Below, in pieces: positions 38,930 to 51,303 of a stretch of 64,000 nt of DNA. The stretch lies in assembly GCA_051294375.1 (NCBI GenBank), contig CM119264.1:22965826-23029825 (forward strand), given 5' to 3'. A program made the translations under genes and the position numbers. Each line of letters begins with the position of its first letter. The first letter of the stretch is position 1. Origin of the DNA: Paraspadella gotoi (taxonomy: Eukaryota; Chaetognatha). The notes under the pieces were generated by a model that worked only from the letters and a program-made list of their open reading frames with translations, was not told the origin of the DNA and made no database searches.

Positions 38930-41442
38930 GGAAAACAAAAATGTCCTATTGTTTCTTTTATTGTGTATCGACATTTAATGGAAGAGTAAATCGATGACTC
39001 CAGACAATGTTAGACGTTTATCCACCTAAACTTGGAAAATTAGTTTTACATCAGCCAAGGTCCACCCAAAATCTTCTTTTCCCCTTTCCGTGACATATCG
39101 ATTGTCAGTCTGACAGCTCTCTCTCTCCCTCTCTCTCTCTCTCTCACTCTCTCTCTCTCTCTCTTTTCCTTCCAGAGAAATGTTTCTCATTCCATGAAAA
39201 TGGCGAGCACTCATACTAAGAGCCTTGGTGGTTTCCCCTTCCACTTCGGTCCATCTGTTCCGAAGGCGACTCCGCTGGTCATTCACAACATTTTTTTTTC
39301 AGTCTCGGTTGTCCGCCTTTCTCTTTTTTCTTTTCCGTTGCTACTAATACTTTATATTCCACTAACCCTTTCTCCTTTTTTCTTCTCCATCCTAATTCTT
39401 TCCATCCCTTTTTTCCTTTGACTGACATCTGGGCTATTTCTCTCACTGCCATTACGCTTTCTTCTATAATTTTTTGGGCACCGATCTAATATTATCAGAT
39501 TTCTTAAAATAGATCTCTATGCTCTTTCCGTCTTTCCCCGATTTCCACTCCCCTTCCCGCGTTCCACATCCCCAGTCGCCCATTTCCACAAATACCTTCT
39601 CCCTTTTCTCTCCCTCTCGCCTTCGTTTCCGGTTCCACTCTGGACGACGCTGTTTCCGCCTGCTCCTTCCTTCGCGTCCGGCAAAGACTCGCGTTTCCGG
39701 CGAAGTCCTCTTCTCTTCCGGCTGAAGATACAGAATGACCAAATTGACCATGTACCTCTTTCGACCTCTCGTAGCATTTTTTTCCCCGATTTTCGCTTGT
39801 CTTTGTCCTTTCTTTGTCCCAGTCTCTACCCCAAATGCGAAGGCGAATTCGGCCGAGACTTTTCCGCGGGATTTTCGTGTTTGAGAGACTCCGATCCGAT
39901 TAACCGGCAGAATTTATCGTCTTCATCCCGATAACGGTTTTTATCGGCAGAATCTTCCGACAGAATTCGCCGAGACTGCGAAATTTTTGCCCACAATCTA
40001 TCAATTCTTTTTGGCATTGTCTCATTTTGTGATCCTTTCTATCTCAGCTCTCTTTTTCGGAACCTTTCTCTGTTCCAAAGTTACTTACTAACCACCCTCT
40101 CGTTTAAGTAAATTATGTTTATAAACGATTGTCAGGAAGATTTTTTAATCGTTTCTACGAACATGCATCTCCTTTAATTTTACTCTTGTTCAAAGACTGA
40201 CTTTTTTCAGTTCCTTGTTTTTTTAAAGTTGTGGATTCTTTTTTCGTCAGTCACTAATTTTTTTGTATCTTCCTTAATTNNNNNNNNNNGTTTCTTTTAT
40301 ATTTCTTTCCTCTCTTACCCTTATCTTAACCTTCTCTCCCAATCCTTTCTACTCTACTAAATCTCAGCTTCAATTTTTTTCTTTTTGCGCCTTTTTATTT
40401 TGCCAGCGGCGGCGGGCAGCGGCGGGCAGTGGCGGGCGGCGGCGGGAGTCGACAGTCGGCGTACTTTCCCAAACTGGACCGCATCCCGCGGTATTTTCCC
40501 TGGGCGTCGTTCTCTCGACAGCCGCGGTGCCACTTTTCGACGCCGTTTTATCCGCGGCGTCTTTTATTGGCGCGGTCGAGGATGGCGTCGTTCCGAGGCG
40601 GCATCGTTTATTGGCGGCGTCGCCGGCGTCGTTTTTATGTTCCCCTCGACGATTTCCGCTGGAATCCGATTTTCCTTTGAAACGAGAGATTTTGTGGCTT
40701 TCGACTCTAAAAACACACAGAGCGACAGAGTCACACGCACACAAATGAATAGACTTTCAAGAACCACTTACCAAACCGCAATTTCAAGTTACTTTCACCA
40801 ACGTTTATACGTAACAACAGCGTTATATGTACAGACAAACTTCAATATATCATTATCGGAACAACATACAGGGAAAACTCGCTCCTCACAATATATGCAC
40901 AGCCCTTTTCTTTTATCCTTTTGCCTACAAACGTCTCGACATCGCCCCATCAACCTACGACTAATCCCTTCCAGCGCCGTCGATCGTTTCCATGGCGACG
41001 ACGAAGTAACCGATTCATTTTTTTAGAAAAAAAAAGAAAAAAAGAAACAAATTATGAATCGAATTGAATTGACGGAAGCGATGAAGACAAACGAGGATGA
41101 ATAAATTATCGAGGAGGCGAAAAAAGAAAAGAAATATAGCGAGTCGGGGAGATGCATTTAAAGGGTTTAAAGGGTTTAAAGGGTTTACAATCAAACGTCT
41201 TCTGGCGTTTTTGTTAGTTTTACTAATTACGTCATGATTAATAATATTAGTAGTAAAATGGCACTCACGAACAAACTGACTGACCGAACATTATTCAAAA
41301 GGCTCACCAGGCGAGAGAGAGACCGACTGACTGATCATTTTTCTCCGGAGTCGCAAATTTCGGATGCCCTTTAGAATCATTTTTTCAAAAAAAAAATTAC
41401 TTTTTTTAAAAATGGTAATGCCATGCTAATTCCTAGGGAGGG

Positions 41443-41493
<51 letters not shown>

Positions 41494-42334
41494 GCTTGAA
41501 ACATTTGTCTTTCGCACCGAAACCTGGCAGGTGAATTATTGGACAGAGTTAATTTGATTTTATAAAGGAGCAATGAATCTTGTCGGCGAGGGAAGGGAGA
41601 GCGTGAAAAAGGTTACGAAATTAGTATTCATCGACGAAAGGGAGGAAAAACTAAAACGAAATCGAAACAAAATGAAAAACGGAGAACAGAGATGGAAAGA
41701 GAGAGAGAGGGAAAGAGAGAGAGAGACAGACAGAGAAAAAGAGAGAGATTTTTAACCGCAGTCGACGCTCGTGTCCTGTAAACAAAAGATCCGAGGTTTA
41801 AAAAAAAACGCGACATCTGGGGACAGAAAGAAGCGATTAAGACGAGATTCTGGGAATCGCTTTTAGGGACGACGCGACTGAGATGAGAAAAGGGGGAAAA
41901 ACAAAAGACTGAAGCGAAGTCGGATGAGGAGGAGGGGGATGGGCTGGAGGAAGAAGAGGAGGTGGGAGAGATAAGTGAAGAAAGTAAATGAACAATAAAG
42001 AGAGGGAGGACGGGGTTGGTTAAGAATTTATATCATTACGAGAACAAATAACAAGAAAAGAAAAAAAAAGTAGGAAAAGAACCAAAGTCTATTAGAAAGT
42101 GATGACGGAAAAATGATTGAGTTGTTGAAGAAGATTAGAGGAAAGATAAAAATGTCTAAAATCTCAAGTTGTCAAAAAAAAAGGGGGAAAAGACTTAGAG
42201 TGAATCATCGAAAAAGAGTATTCATGTGAAATAGATATTTACATATAAAACAAGTTTGAGCAAACAATGTCGGATCTGCCTACAATAATTAAACGGTAAT
42301 CTGCTAATCAGATGATAAATCACAATATTTTTTT
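38930..42334. other. Intergenic downstream of NPC1
   Basis: Contains (CT)n at 39117-39163, a small gap (40280-40288), a GC-rich CGGCGGGCAG tandem (40405-40450), a 10-bp TTTAAAGGGT tandem (41156-41188) and (GA)n at 41449-41492. No splice-supported exon recognised. Confidence 0.6.
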
Positions 42335-42523
42335 AAATTTTTTTAACTCGCATCATTTTTTGAACTCGCATAATTTTTTCCACGCACATAATTTTTCAAC
42401 TCATCATTTTTTCAATTTACATCATTTTTACAATTCGCATCATTTTTTCAACTTTCATAATTTTTTCAACTTGCATAATTTTTTCAACTTGCATAATTTT
42501 TTCAACTTGCATAATTTAATAAA
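42335..42523 (+). repeat. Minisatellite, about 18-19 bp unit
   Basis: About ten units of TTTTTTCAACTTGCATAA type. The last three are almost identical and the first ones degenerate, as expected of an array that grew at one end. Confidence 0.8.
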
Positions 42524-42550
42524 TAATAAAAAATAAAAAATAAAACCCCC

Positions 42551-42627
42551 CTGTCGACCTAATCGACAGTTGGAGCTTCTTCTCCCGGCATCCTCGGTCT
42601 TCCTCCTGTCTCCGTGCTCCAACTGTC
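42551..42627. repeat. Two overlapping hairpins sharing one arm
   Basis: CTGTCGA (42551-42557) pairs with TCGACAG (42563-42569). GACAGTTGGAGC (42565-42576) pairs with GCTCCAACTGTC (42616-42627). The shared GACAG means only one can form at a time. Confidence 0.6.
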
Positions 42628-42908
42628 AATTGTACACTTATTATATTTTATGTATTTTATGTATTTTATGTATTTTGGTATTTTTTGAATTTTTGTAATT
42701 TTGGTATTTTTCATTTTAAAAACGTTTTTGCATGTTTAAACCGGTACAGAGACCTGGTTGTGAATATTATTGTATATTATTTATCAACATTCTGTTCAAT
42801 CACTCGAGATAGACGACAACAATTATTTTGTTCTAATATTTAAGACCATATTGTGGCAGCAAGGAAGGGTCCATCCATCCAATCTTGAGTAATTGGTGTT
42901 TTTTGCTA

Positions 42909-42962
42909 AGGTGGGATGGACGGACGGACGGGCGGACGGACGGACGGACGGACGGACGGACA
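42909..42962 (+). repeat. (GGAC)n tandem repeat
   Basis: About thirteen GGAC units with one GGGC variant. Confidence 0.9.
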
Positions 42963-43029
42963 TCATTTTTTTTGCATAATTTATCATAATTCGATGTTCT
43001 GACATGATATAAGTTAGTGCCCGACAATA

Positions 43030-43105
43030 TTGAGGGGGCTGACCGACGGACCGACAAAGTGAATTATTGAGTCGGGATCTGCTGATAAGCAGATCCGACT
43101 AAAAA
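43030..43105 (+). repeat. Hairpin-tailed repeat, copy 1
   Basis: Runs of GACCGAC, then AAAGTGAATTATTG, then a hairpin (43070-43100, AGTCGG...CCGACT around GATCTGCT/AGCAGATC with a GATA loop), then AAAAA. Same plan as 62940-63025. Confidence 0.6.
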
Positions 43106-43303
43106 CAGTATGAAAACGATAAAATTAAGAGGCAATCAAACAGAATAAACCTTTGAGTTGTCAGCCACCATGACGAAGACAAAAGAGACGACGAGAACGT
43201 CGGTGACAGCAGTGACAGGGACGTCGAGTGAAATCACAATGTCGTGACAGGTTTCAGTGAATGGTGAGGACGAGGTGAAGTGAGGAACAGAGGAGAAAGA
43301 AAA

Positions 43304-44261
43304 NNNNNNNNNNNNNNNNNNNNNNNNNNNNNNNNNNNNNNNNNNNNNNNNNNNNNNNNNNNNNNNNNNNNNNNNNNNNNNNNNNNNNNNNNNNNNNNNN
43401 NNNNNNNNNNNNNNNNNNNNNNNNNNNNNNNNNNNNNNNNNNNNNNNNNNNNNNNNNNNNNNNNNNNNNNNNNNNNNNNNNNNNNNNNNNNNNNNNNNNN
43501 NNNNNNNNNNNNNNNNNNNNNNNNNNNNNNNNNNNNNNNNNNNNNNNNNNNNNNNNNNNNNNNNNNNNNNNNNNNNNNNNNNNNNNNNNNNNNNNNNNNN
43601 NNNNNNNNNNNNNNNNNNNNNNNNNNNNNNNNNNNNNNNNNNNNNNNNNNNNNNNNNNNNNNNNNNNNNNNNNNNNNNNNNNNNNNNNNNNNNNNNNNNN
43701 NNNNNNNNNNNNNNNNNNNNNNNNNNNNNNNNNNNNNNNNNNNNNNNNNNNNNNNNNNNNNNNNNNNNNNNNNNNNNNNNNNNNNNNNNNNNNNNNNNNN
43801 NNNNNNNNNNNNNNNNNNNNNNNNNNNNNNNNNNNNNNNNNNNNNNNNNNNNNNNNNNNNNNNNNNNNNNNNNNNNNNNNNNNNNNNNNNNNNNNNNNNN
43901 NNNNNNNNNNNNNNNNNNNNNNNNNNNNNNNNNNNNNNNNNNNNNNNNNNNNNNNNNNNNNNNNNNNNNNNNNNNNNNNNNNNNNNNNNNNNNNNNNNNN
44001 NNNNNNNNNNNNNNNNNNNNNNNNNNNNNNNNNNNNNNNNNNNNNNNNNNNNNNNNNNNNNNNNNNNNNNNNNNNNNNNNNNNNNNNNNNNNNNNNNNNN
44101 NNNNNNNNNNNNNNNNNNNNNNNNNNNNNNNNNNNNNNNNNNNNNNNNNNNNNNNNNNNNNNNNNNNNNNNNNNNNNNNNNNNNNNNNNNNNNNNNNNNN
44201 NNNNNNNNNNNNNNNNNNNNNNNNNNNNNNNNNNNNNNNNNNNNNNNNNNNNNNNNNNNNN
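43304..44261. other. Assembly gap
   Basis: 958 N; content unknown. Flanked by G/A-rich and C/T-rich sequence, so a microsatellite may have stopped the assembly. Confidence 0.95.
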
Positions 44262-45569
44262 TCAATCAAAAGATCAGCTGTCTCTCCCTTTTTTTTCCAT
44301 TCCCTGCTTTACCCGAGTCTCAGCTTTCTGTCTCCTTAATACCTCTGTTTCATTCTTTCCCTTCTTTTTATCTCTTTTTCCTCTTTCTACCCTCCTCCCC
44401 TCTTTTCCCCCTTACCCTTTCCCTCTTTTTTCCTCTGCCCTCTTCTTTAAATCCTTATTGAGCTTTCTTTTTAATTGTTTTTTTTCTTCTCGTTTTCTTT
44501 GTATTTAATTTCGCCATCGCCTCGCTGTATCGAGCTCCTTTTAATCCCCTTATATCCTGGTCCCACTGTTGTATCGATCTCGCTTAACTCGACGACCAGA
44601 TGATGTCATCGACGATGAAGAAGACGACGACGATGACGACGACGACGATGACGACGACGGTGACGACGAAGATTCGGCCTGTAAGGAAGACATTAATGAC
44701 AAAGAATAACATGATGACGATTTTTACGAAGAAGTAAAAATAAAAACAATTACAGTCACAACAATGTACTACAATGTATAATTTGTAAATTCTCCTTCCA
44801 GAGAAAGATATATTCCGTCTTTTCCAAATTCTGATTCTCTTTTTTTTCCTCTATCACATAACAGTATTGACAAGAGCGCTGAGAAATCAGACAAAAATGG
44901 TGCAAAATTATAAGGTTTCATTTTTTACAATAATTTTGAAAAGTATTTTCGTTTTTGGTAGAATAAATTTTAGCCGAGCTGTCAGTTTCACAATTAGATT
45001 TTTTAAAATTTTCTTCTCAGATATTTTTTCTCTCTTCTTTTCCTTTCCTATATCTCTTTTTCTCCCTCTCTCCCCCACTCTCTCTCTCTCTATCTCTCTC
45101 TTTCTCCCTCACTCTTTCCCCTCCTTTCCCAAACCAGATTGTTCAACCAAATCAAACTCGGCAAATATTTGTTCTTCGCATTTTCTTCTTCGTCGGCGAA
45201 TCTCGTAATTTCCTTCCGAATTTTCCCATCATTTTCGACGTCCGTTTTTGGTTTATCACTTTATGAGATCAGGGAAAAATCTCGAGGGCGGATTTCTCGG
45301 AAATCGTTTGTTTCACATCCATTTCTTAGAAATGCTCCGTGAAAAAGTACAAATTATAAAGCACCAACATTTTTTAATAACAAATATAACATATACATAT
45401 AAAATGTATGTCGGAGTAAGTAAGTTAGTTTATTTGCATTATAAACAATTTTCCAATTGTAACGCTATCCGAGCGCCATTTAATTAAAAGGTTTTTTTTT
45501 CTCTCAATCAAACGATGTTCTCCTTTTCACCTGAAATTAGTTGTTATTGTTTTTCTTGTTGTTGTTGTT

Positions 45570-46210
45570 GTTGAAATGAGTTGGCAAAGTCGAGCGATTA
45601 ATATGGGGAACGAGAAGAGAGCGGCGAAGAGCGAANNNNNNNNNNNNNNNNNNNNNNNNNNNNNNNNNNNNNNNNNNNNNNNNNNNNNNNNNNNNNNNNN
45701 NNNNNNNNNNNNNNNNNNNNNNNNNNNNNNNNNNNNNNNNNNNNNNNNNNNNNNNNNNNNNNNNNNNNNNNNNNNNNNNNNNNNNNNNNNNNNNNNNNNN
45801 NCGTCGTTGTTGTTGTTGTCATCAATTTCTCTTTTACAGCCGATTATCGAAGTCATCAGAAANNNNNNNNNNATTGTTTTTCTTCTTGTTGTTGTTGAAA
45901 TGAGTTGGCAAAGTCGAGAGATTAATATGGGGAACGAGAAGAGAGCGGCGAAGAGCGAANNNNNNNNNNNNNNNNNNNNNNNNNNNNNNNNNNNNNNNNN
46001 NNNNNNNNNNNNNNNNNNNNNNNNNNNNNNNNNNNNNNNNNNNNNNNNNNNNNNNNNNNNNNNNNNNNNNNNNNNNNNNNNNNNNNNNNNNNNNNNNNNN
46101 NNNNNNNNNNNNNNNNNNNNNNNNNNNNNNNNNNNNNNNNNNNNNNNNNNCGTCGTTGTTGTTGTTGTCATCAATTTCTCTTTTACAGCCAATTATCGAA
46201 GTCATCAGAA
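45570..46210. repeat. Tandem block repeated either side of a 10-N gap
   Basis: The segment with TTGTTGTTGAAATGAGTTGG, a gap, CGTCGTTGTTGTTGTTG and CGAAGTCATCAGAA appears twice (about 45565-45862 and 45873-46210), nearly identical. The copies meet at a short N run, the usual look of two contigs that overlap but were not merged. Confidence 0.8.
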
Positions 46211-46354
46211 GTGAGAATTCAATTTTCTAAAAAAAAATCCAGGACTCTACGAATAGTGTCCTTAATTTAAGTAGTCATCACCAGTCGGTGATAATCAGGA
46301 TCATGATCATTAAAGTCATAATTATCATCATTATCATCCTCATTGTCATCATTA

Positions 46355-46391
<37 letters not shown>

Positions 46392-47881
46392 TGTCGTTCT
46401 CATCCCGTCTCCTTCCGCGCGAGAAAATATCGGCGCCCACAAAATTTCCCTTTTATTCGTCCTCGTTTTTTCTTTAACCGAAGTCTTTATCTTTCGCTTC
46501 TTTATCTTCATGGTTTTTTTTCCTTTATTTACCCAATTTACTATCCTTGTTTCTGTTTCTTCTTTGTCGTCTTTGTCGCTGTTAGATGTATGTTTAAATG
46601 TTGTGTTTAAATGTTTAAATGTTGTGTTTTCATCTCTGCAACCTGTTAAATTATCTTAAAAAAAGAATTATCGTTTTCGTTGTTTGGCTTCGTTTTTGAG
46701 ACTTTGAAGCAATCAAACTCTCGTTTTTCTTTTAGGTTAATAGGAGGCATTGCCGCCTTATGTTTTTCAAATATACCCATCCCTAAACTCCAACTGCACC
46801 TCTAAATATCCCCCTCAACAACCTTGACCCCGTCCCTAAACCCCGACCAAACTCTTCCGTATTCTCTATATCTCCAACCACAACCTTTGGGTGAAGTGAA
46901 AGTTTGAAATCAAAACTTAGCAGTTATATCTTGAAAACAATAATATTAGTGAATAATAATCTGTAGTTATTTCTTAGTATAGTAGCCCAGTTAGCCTTTT
47001 TTGTATATAGTGCTACCGTTAATAAATTTAAATAAATTTACCAAAGTATTTTTATGGGTTTNNNNNNNNNNNNNNNNNNNNNNNNNNNNNNNNNNNNNNN
47101 NNNNNNNNNNNNNNNNNNNNNNNNNNNNNNNNNNNNNNNNNNNNNNNNNNNNNNNNNNNNNNNNNNNNNNNNNNNNNNNNNNNNNNNNNNNNCCTATATC
47201 CAACCACACCCATCCTTATATCCAACCCCACCCATTTCTCTTTCCAATTCCAATTTTCTCTCCAACTCGAAGCAAAAACCCTTTCGTCTGGAATTTACGG
47301 TCAAAGCTTCAGCAGCAGAAGTCCAGCTGTGACAGATGCTGAATTAGCGTCGTCGTCGTCGTCGTTATCGTCGTGATTCTCTTCCTCGTCGTCATCGTCG
47401 TTGGAGGTCGTTGTCACTGACCTCTTTCGTCTCTTTTCAGTGTCGCCATTGTTGATAACCAATCGGGTCAAAGTTAAGCAATTCACCTCCGTTAGAGTTG
47501 AACTCACGTATTCCCTTTGGTCAGTCCTGCTCGATGTCGTCGTCTTCGTCATCGTCGTTGTCGTCGTCGATGTCGTCGCCGTCATTATTATCGTCGTCGT
47601 CATCATCGCAAGAAGGCGACAAAATTTTCGATTAACTCAAAAATAAAAAAAACAAAAACAAAACAAAAACCAAGGGTCGCGATTTTATTCCAATCAGAAT
47701 CGTGAGGAGTCAGGGTTAAAGGGGAGGCGCGCCTGTTTTTCTGTTTATTTTTATTCTGTTTTGCAGGAAAATTAGGAAAAGTAGTTTCGTATATTTAGAG
47801 AAATGGGAAGAGAGTTTTTGCTTTGATCTTTTTGTTTCGCAGTGAAAAATAAAGAAAAGCGGGAGAATTTTGTAGAAACAA

Positions 47882-47938
<57 letters not shown>

Positions 47939-48700
47939 TCTCTCTTCTCTCTTTGTTTGTTTGGCGAGGGTTGCGTAATTCGACGCAGTTGTCAGCAGCG
48001 CGGATGAAATGTTTTGCTCACCTGACGGCGGTCGCAGCGGCGCGGCGGGCGGCGCGGCGGCGGCAGCGCAGGTTGGGGGCGGGAGAAAAGAGGCGAGCGC
48101 CGTCTGCCGTCTAATGAGAAAAACGCTTGGCGCTTCCGCCAGCTGCTTGTCTCGAAAATGCTTGATTAAAGGCTTCGCTTTGGGGAAAGCTTTCCTTAGC
48201 GGGTCTGGCGGAGAGAGAGAGCGATACGTGATCCAGGGGAGAGAGAGAGAGAGAAAAAAAAGGAAGAGAGGAAATTCACAAAATTCTGGTGGATCTGTTA
48301 ATTTTTCTTTTTTATCTTAGAATCAAATTGGTGAAAAACTAAAAATTGAATCGAAAAAAAAAATTGAGATGAAAAATCTCGGCTGAGTTTTTATTTATGT
48401 TCGCATAGATCAACTAATTTAACAAAAGTGTTTTAAATACATTTAAAATATTTTACGTACTTTTTAAGATGTGTTATTCTGATTATTTAGGCGTAATCAA
48501 TTAACTTTCATACCGTCGTCGTCGTCATCGTCGTCGTCGTCATCGGTCATTAAAGTCGACATCATTTCGTCGTTATCGTCGTCGTCATCTTCTTCCACCA
48601 CCAGGTCTTGTACATCATCGTCATTGACATCGTCGTTCGTCATCATCGTCGTCATCTTCTTCCACCTGGTCTGAGATATGTTCATCTCCAAATCCTCCGC
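46211..48700. other. Intergenic, trinucleotide-rich
   Basis: (GTC)n at 46350-46395, 47345-47400, 47530-47610 and 48510-48660, a gap at 47062-47192 and (CT)n at 47884-47960. A CCAACCACACCCAT-type imperfect repeat lies around 46780-46880 and 47193-47240. No gene supported. Confidence 0.6.
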
Positions 48701-51303
48701 CCGCGGGCGGCTCTAGGGCGCCCAGGGGGCAGACTATTCCAGGGGGGAGCAGCAAAATGGTCATGAGGGGCGCCCTCTGGATTGCCTCAGGGGCGCCCCA
48801 GGGGGTTCCCCCTGGCCAACATTTTTGGTCTATAGGGGCGCCCCTAAGCTTAGCCCCCTGGGGCCAAAAAAAAGCTGCCCCTGGGTAACCCCTTGGGGAG
48901 CATAAAAAACTGCTCCCCCAGGGGCGAGGTAAAGAGAGAGCAAAGTTTTAGAATGAGAAAATATACTTCTGACTATGTTATATATCTAGAATATTCTCCC
49001 GTCTGTTACTCTCTCTTTCCTCTCCCCTTTCTTTTCTCTCTCCTCTTTTTCTCTCTCTCTCTTTTCTCATTCATTCTTCTTTTTTTTTTTTCTCTCTCTC
49101 TTTTTTCTCTCTCTATAGATCTTTTTTTTCTCAATCATGTCAGAATCCTCCTCCGTTCTCTAGTATTAAATTTTAGAAATTTTTAACTCTCCTGTTATAT
49201 TTTTTATATCCCCTTATTTATTCTTGTCTTGCTATATATTGTTAACGACTCATATATCATGATCCCGATATTTATCCTAAATTTTTAAGTATTTTTATTT
49301 TAACTTCCGCTTCTATTCTTCTCTCTCCTTGAGTCAGTTATAACTGACTATAGCGAACGACAGTAGTTTAACATAACAATGCTTAGCGATCTCTCTACGC
49401 TCTCTCTCACTCTCACAACTACTCTTCTATGCTTGGTCTTCAAAATATGCCTAATCAGTCATTCTCCCTCTCTTCTTTCCCTGCTTCTTCTCTATCTTTC
49501 TTCTTTTTAATGGTTTTTTTCTTTTTTGTGTCGGATCTCCTACTTGACTAGGTACCGTCATAGAAGAATCATTTTAACAAAACACCCAATATTCATAATT
49601 CGGTATGTTTAAAATTAGAAATTTAAATAATCATACCAAACAAATCAATGGGCAGTGACTGGAACAGACCTCCAATTAGTGATTATGTAGATCCCCCCGA
49701 ATAATAACCTCAATAAAAACTATTTCCACGTCCGTCGTCGAACCGATCTAAACGATTCTACATCATAAAATAAATGTTCGGTATTTTTTATTTTAAGCAT
49801 TTGATATATTCACCTTCCTAAATCAATTCTCACATTTGTAGTATTCGTGTTCTCAATGTTATCGTGAACTTCACTCGTTGTTAGTAGAGGCTGAGCGATT
49901 TGAGAGTAGACGAGTGCTACATGCTACAATACTCTCCTCTTATATCTCCTCGCTCAATCACATACTTTTTTCTACCCACACACAAAAATTTCTATTCCTT
50001 AATCCATCTATTTAATCACGAATCAATTTGAGCTCTTAATGCTAAATGTGGCATGGACTGCATATCTTAACTAACTCATCAATAACATATTTTTTTAATA
50101 ATTTATTCTGTTATAAGTGAATTAAAATTAAACCTGCCTACTACTTTATTTCATAAAATTTTTAAGACTAAAATCTTCTCGTCGTGCGCGTTCAGTATGA
50201 AACATATGAGTCTAAACGTTCAATGTCGTGTCTACATCGTGGAAAACAAAACAACAAACAGTTAATCTTTATACAATTGAACGAGTTATTTAGAAAAAAA
50301 TTTTGCCAGTCTTCTATTTCTCTTCTATCTCTTTTGTCTATTGTCTATCGGGATTACACAATTATTAATGAGCTAATGTTATAGTGATTGTCTGCCAAAA
50401 TATATTAATTTTGACCAAATATACAAGTGTCCCAACGGCATCTATCTAGAGGTGACCAAATTAATTGCAAGTTGACCAAATTATGATCTGCTTGAACTCA
50501 TTAAGCAAATGAACCAATTTCGCACTTTATACAGCTGCATACCCAATCTTCACTGCCTACATGCACACGCATCCTATGAAGCACATTAGAGCCAAATTAT
50601 GCAGAGTTGATTACGCAATATTGATTCGAGCTGGATATATGCAAATAATACTGATTAAATGTATTGTCTATATAGCTTACAGAAACACTATGGGAAAGTT
50701 GTACCAGAATTATATAGGAAAGTTACCAAATTTATTACTCTTAGGTATGTTTAGAACATCATACATAGCTGAGCGCAATTATGATAGAGTGATAGACAAG
50801 AGATTCAAGCAGATGTAACTAAATATAAGAAGAAATTTACCAGCATAAAAGTTTACCAGCAATTTTTAAAAGTTGAAATAATTATTTATCAGTGACCATT
50901 TGAGTCACAGTGACCGAGAATTTTAGTCATATTGACTAAATTTTGGCAAGGTGGACCAATTAATGCAAGTTTGGTTATTGTGTGCAGCTATTGGTTTCAT
51001 GATTGATAAATTGAAATGAAAATTATTATTATAGTTTGTATTGTAATGAAACAAGATGAAAATAGAGAAAGACCTTTAGATTAGAGAAAGAGAGAGAAAG
51101 AGAGGGAAGAGAGGAGAGAAGAATACGAGGGAGAGAGAGAGCGACGGTTCCAGGGTGCAGGAAAATTCCATTCCGACTGGAGCCCAGGGGCAAGGGTTAT
51201 AGGCCCCTGGGGGATTCCCCTGGAGTGGCCCCTTGGGGCTCCAAAAAAAGGCTAAGGGGAGCGCCTAGAGCTAAGGAATTGCCTGCCCTGGGGCCGCCCG
51301 CGG
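48701..51303. mobile_element. Candidate transposable element with GC-rich inverted ends
   Basis: The outermost 19 bases are inverted copies with two mismatches (CCGCGGGCGGCTCTAGGGC at 48701-48719 against the complement of 51285-51303). Inside each end lie about 100-230 bases of GGGGCGCCCC/CAGGGGC-rich sequence. The interior (49000-51100) is AT-rich with no ORF beyond 85 codons and no recognised transposase. No target-site duplication is visible. It could be a non-autonomous element or two unrelated GC-rich repeats. Confidence 0.4.

Noticed and set aside
40385-41026. 213-residue plus-strand frame
   Set aside because: Part is a CGGCGGGCAG tandem. The rest resembles no known protein, and alternative frames are equally open.
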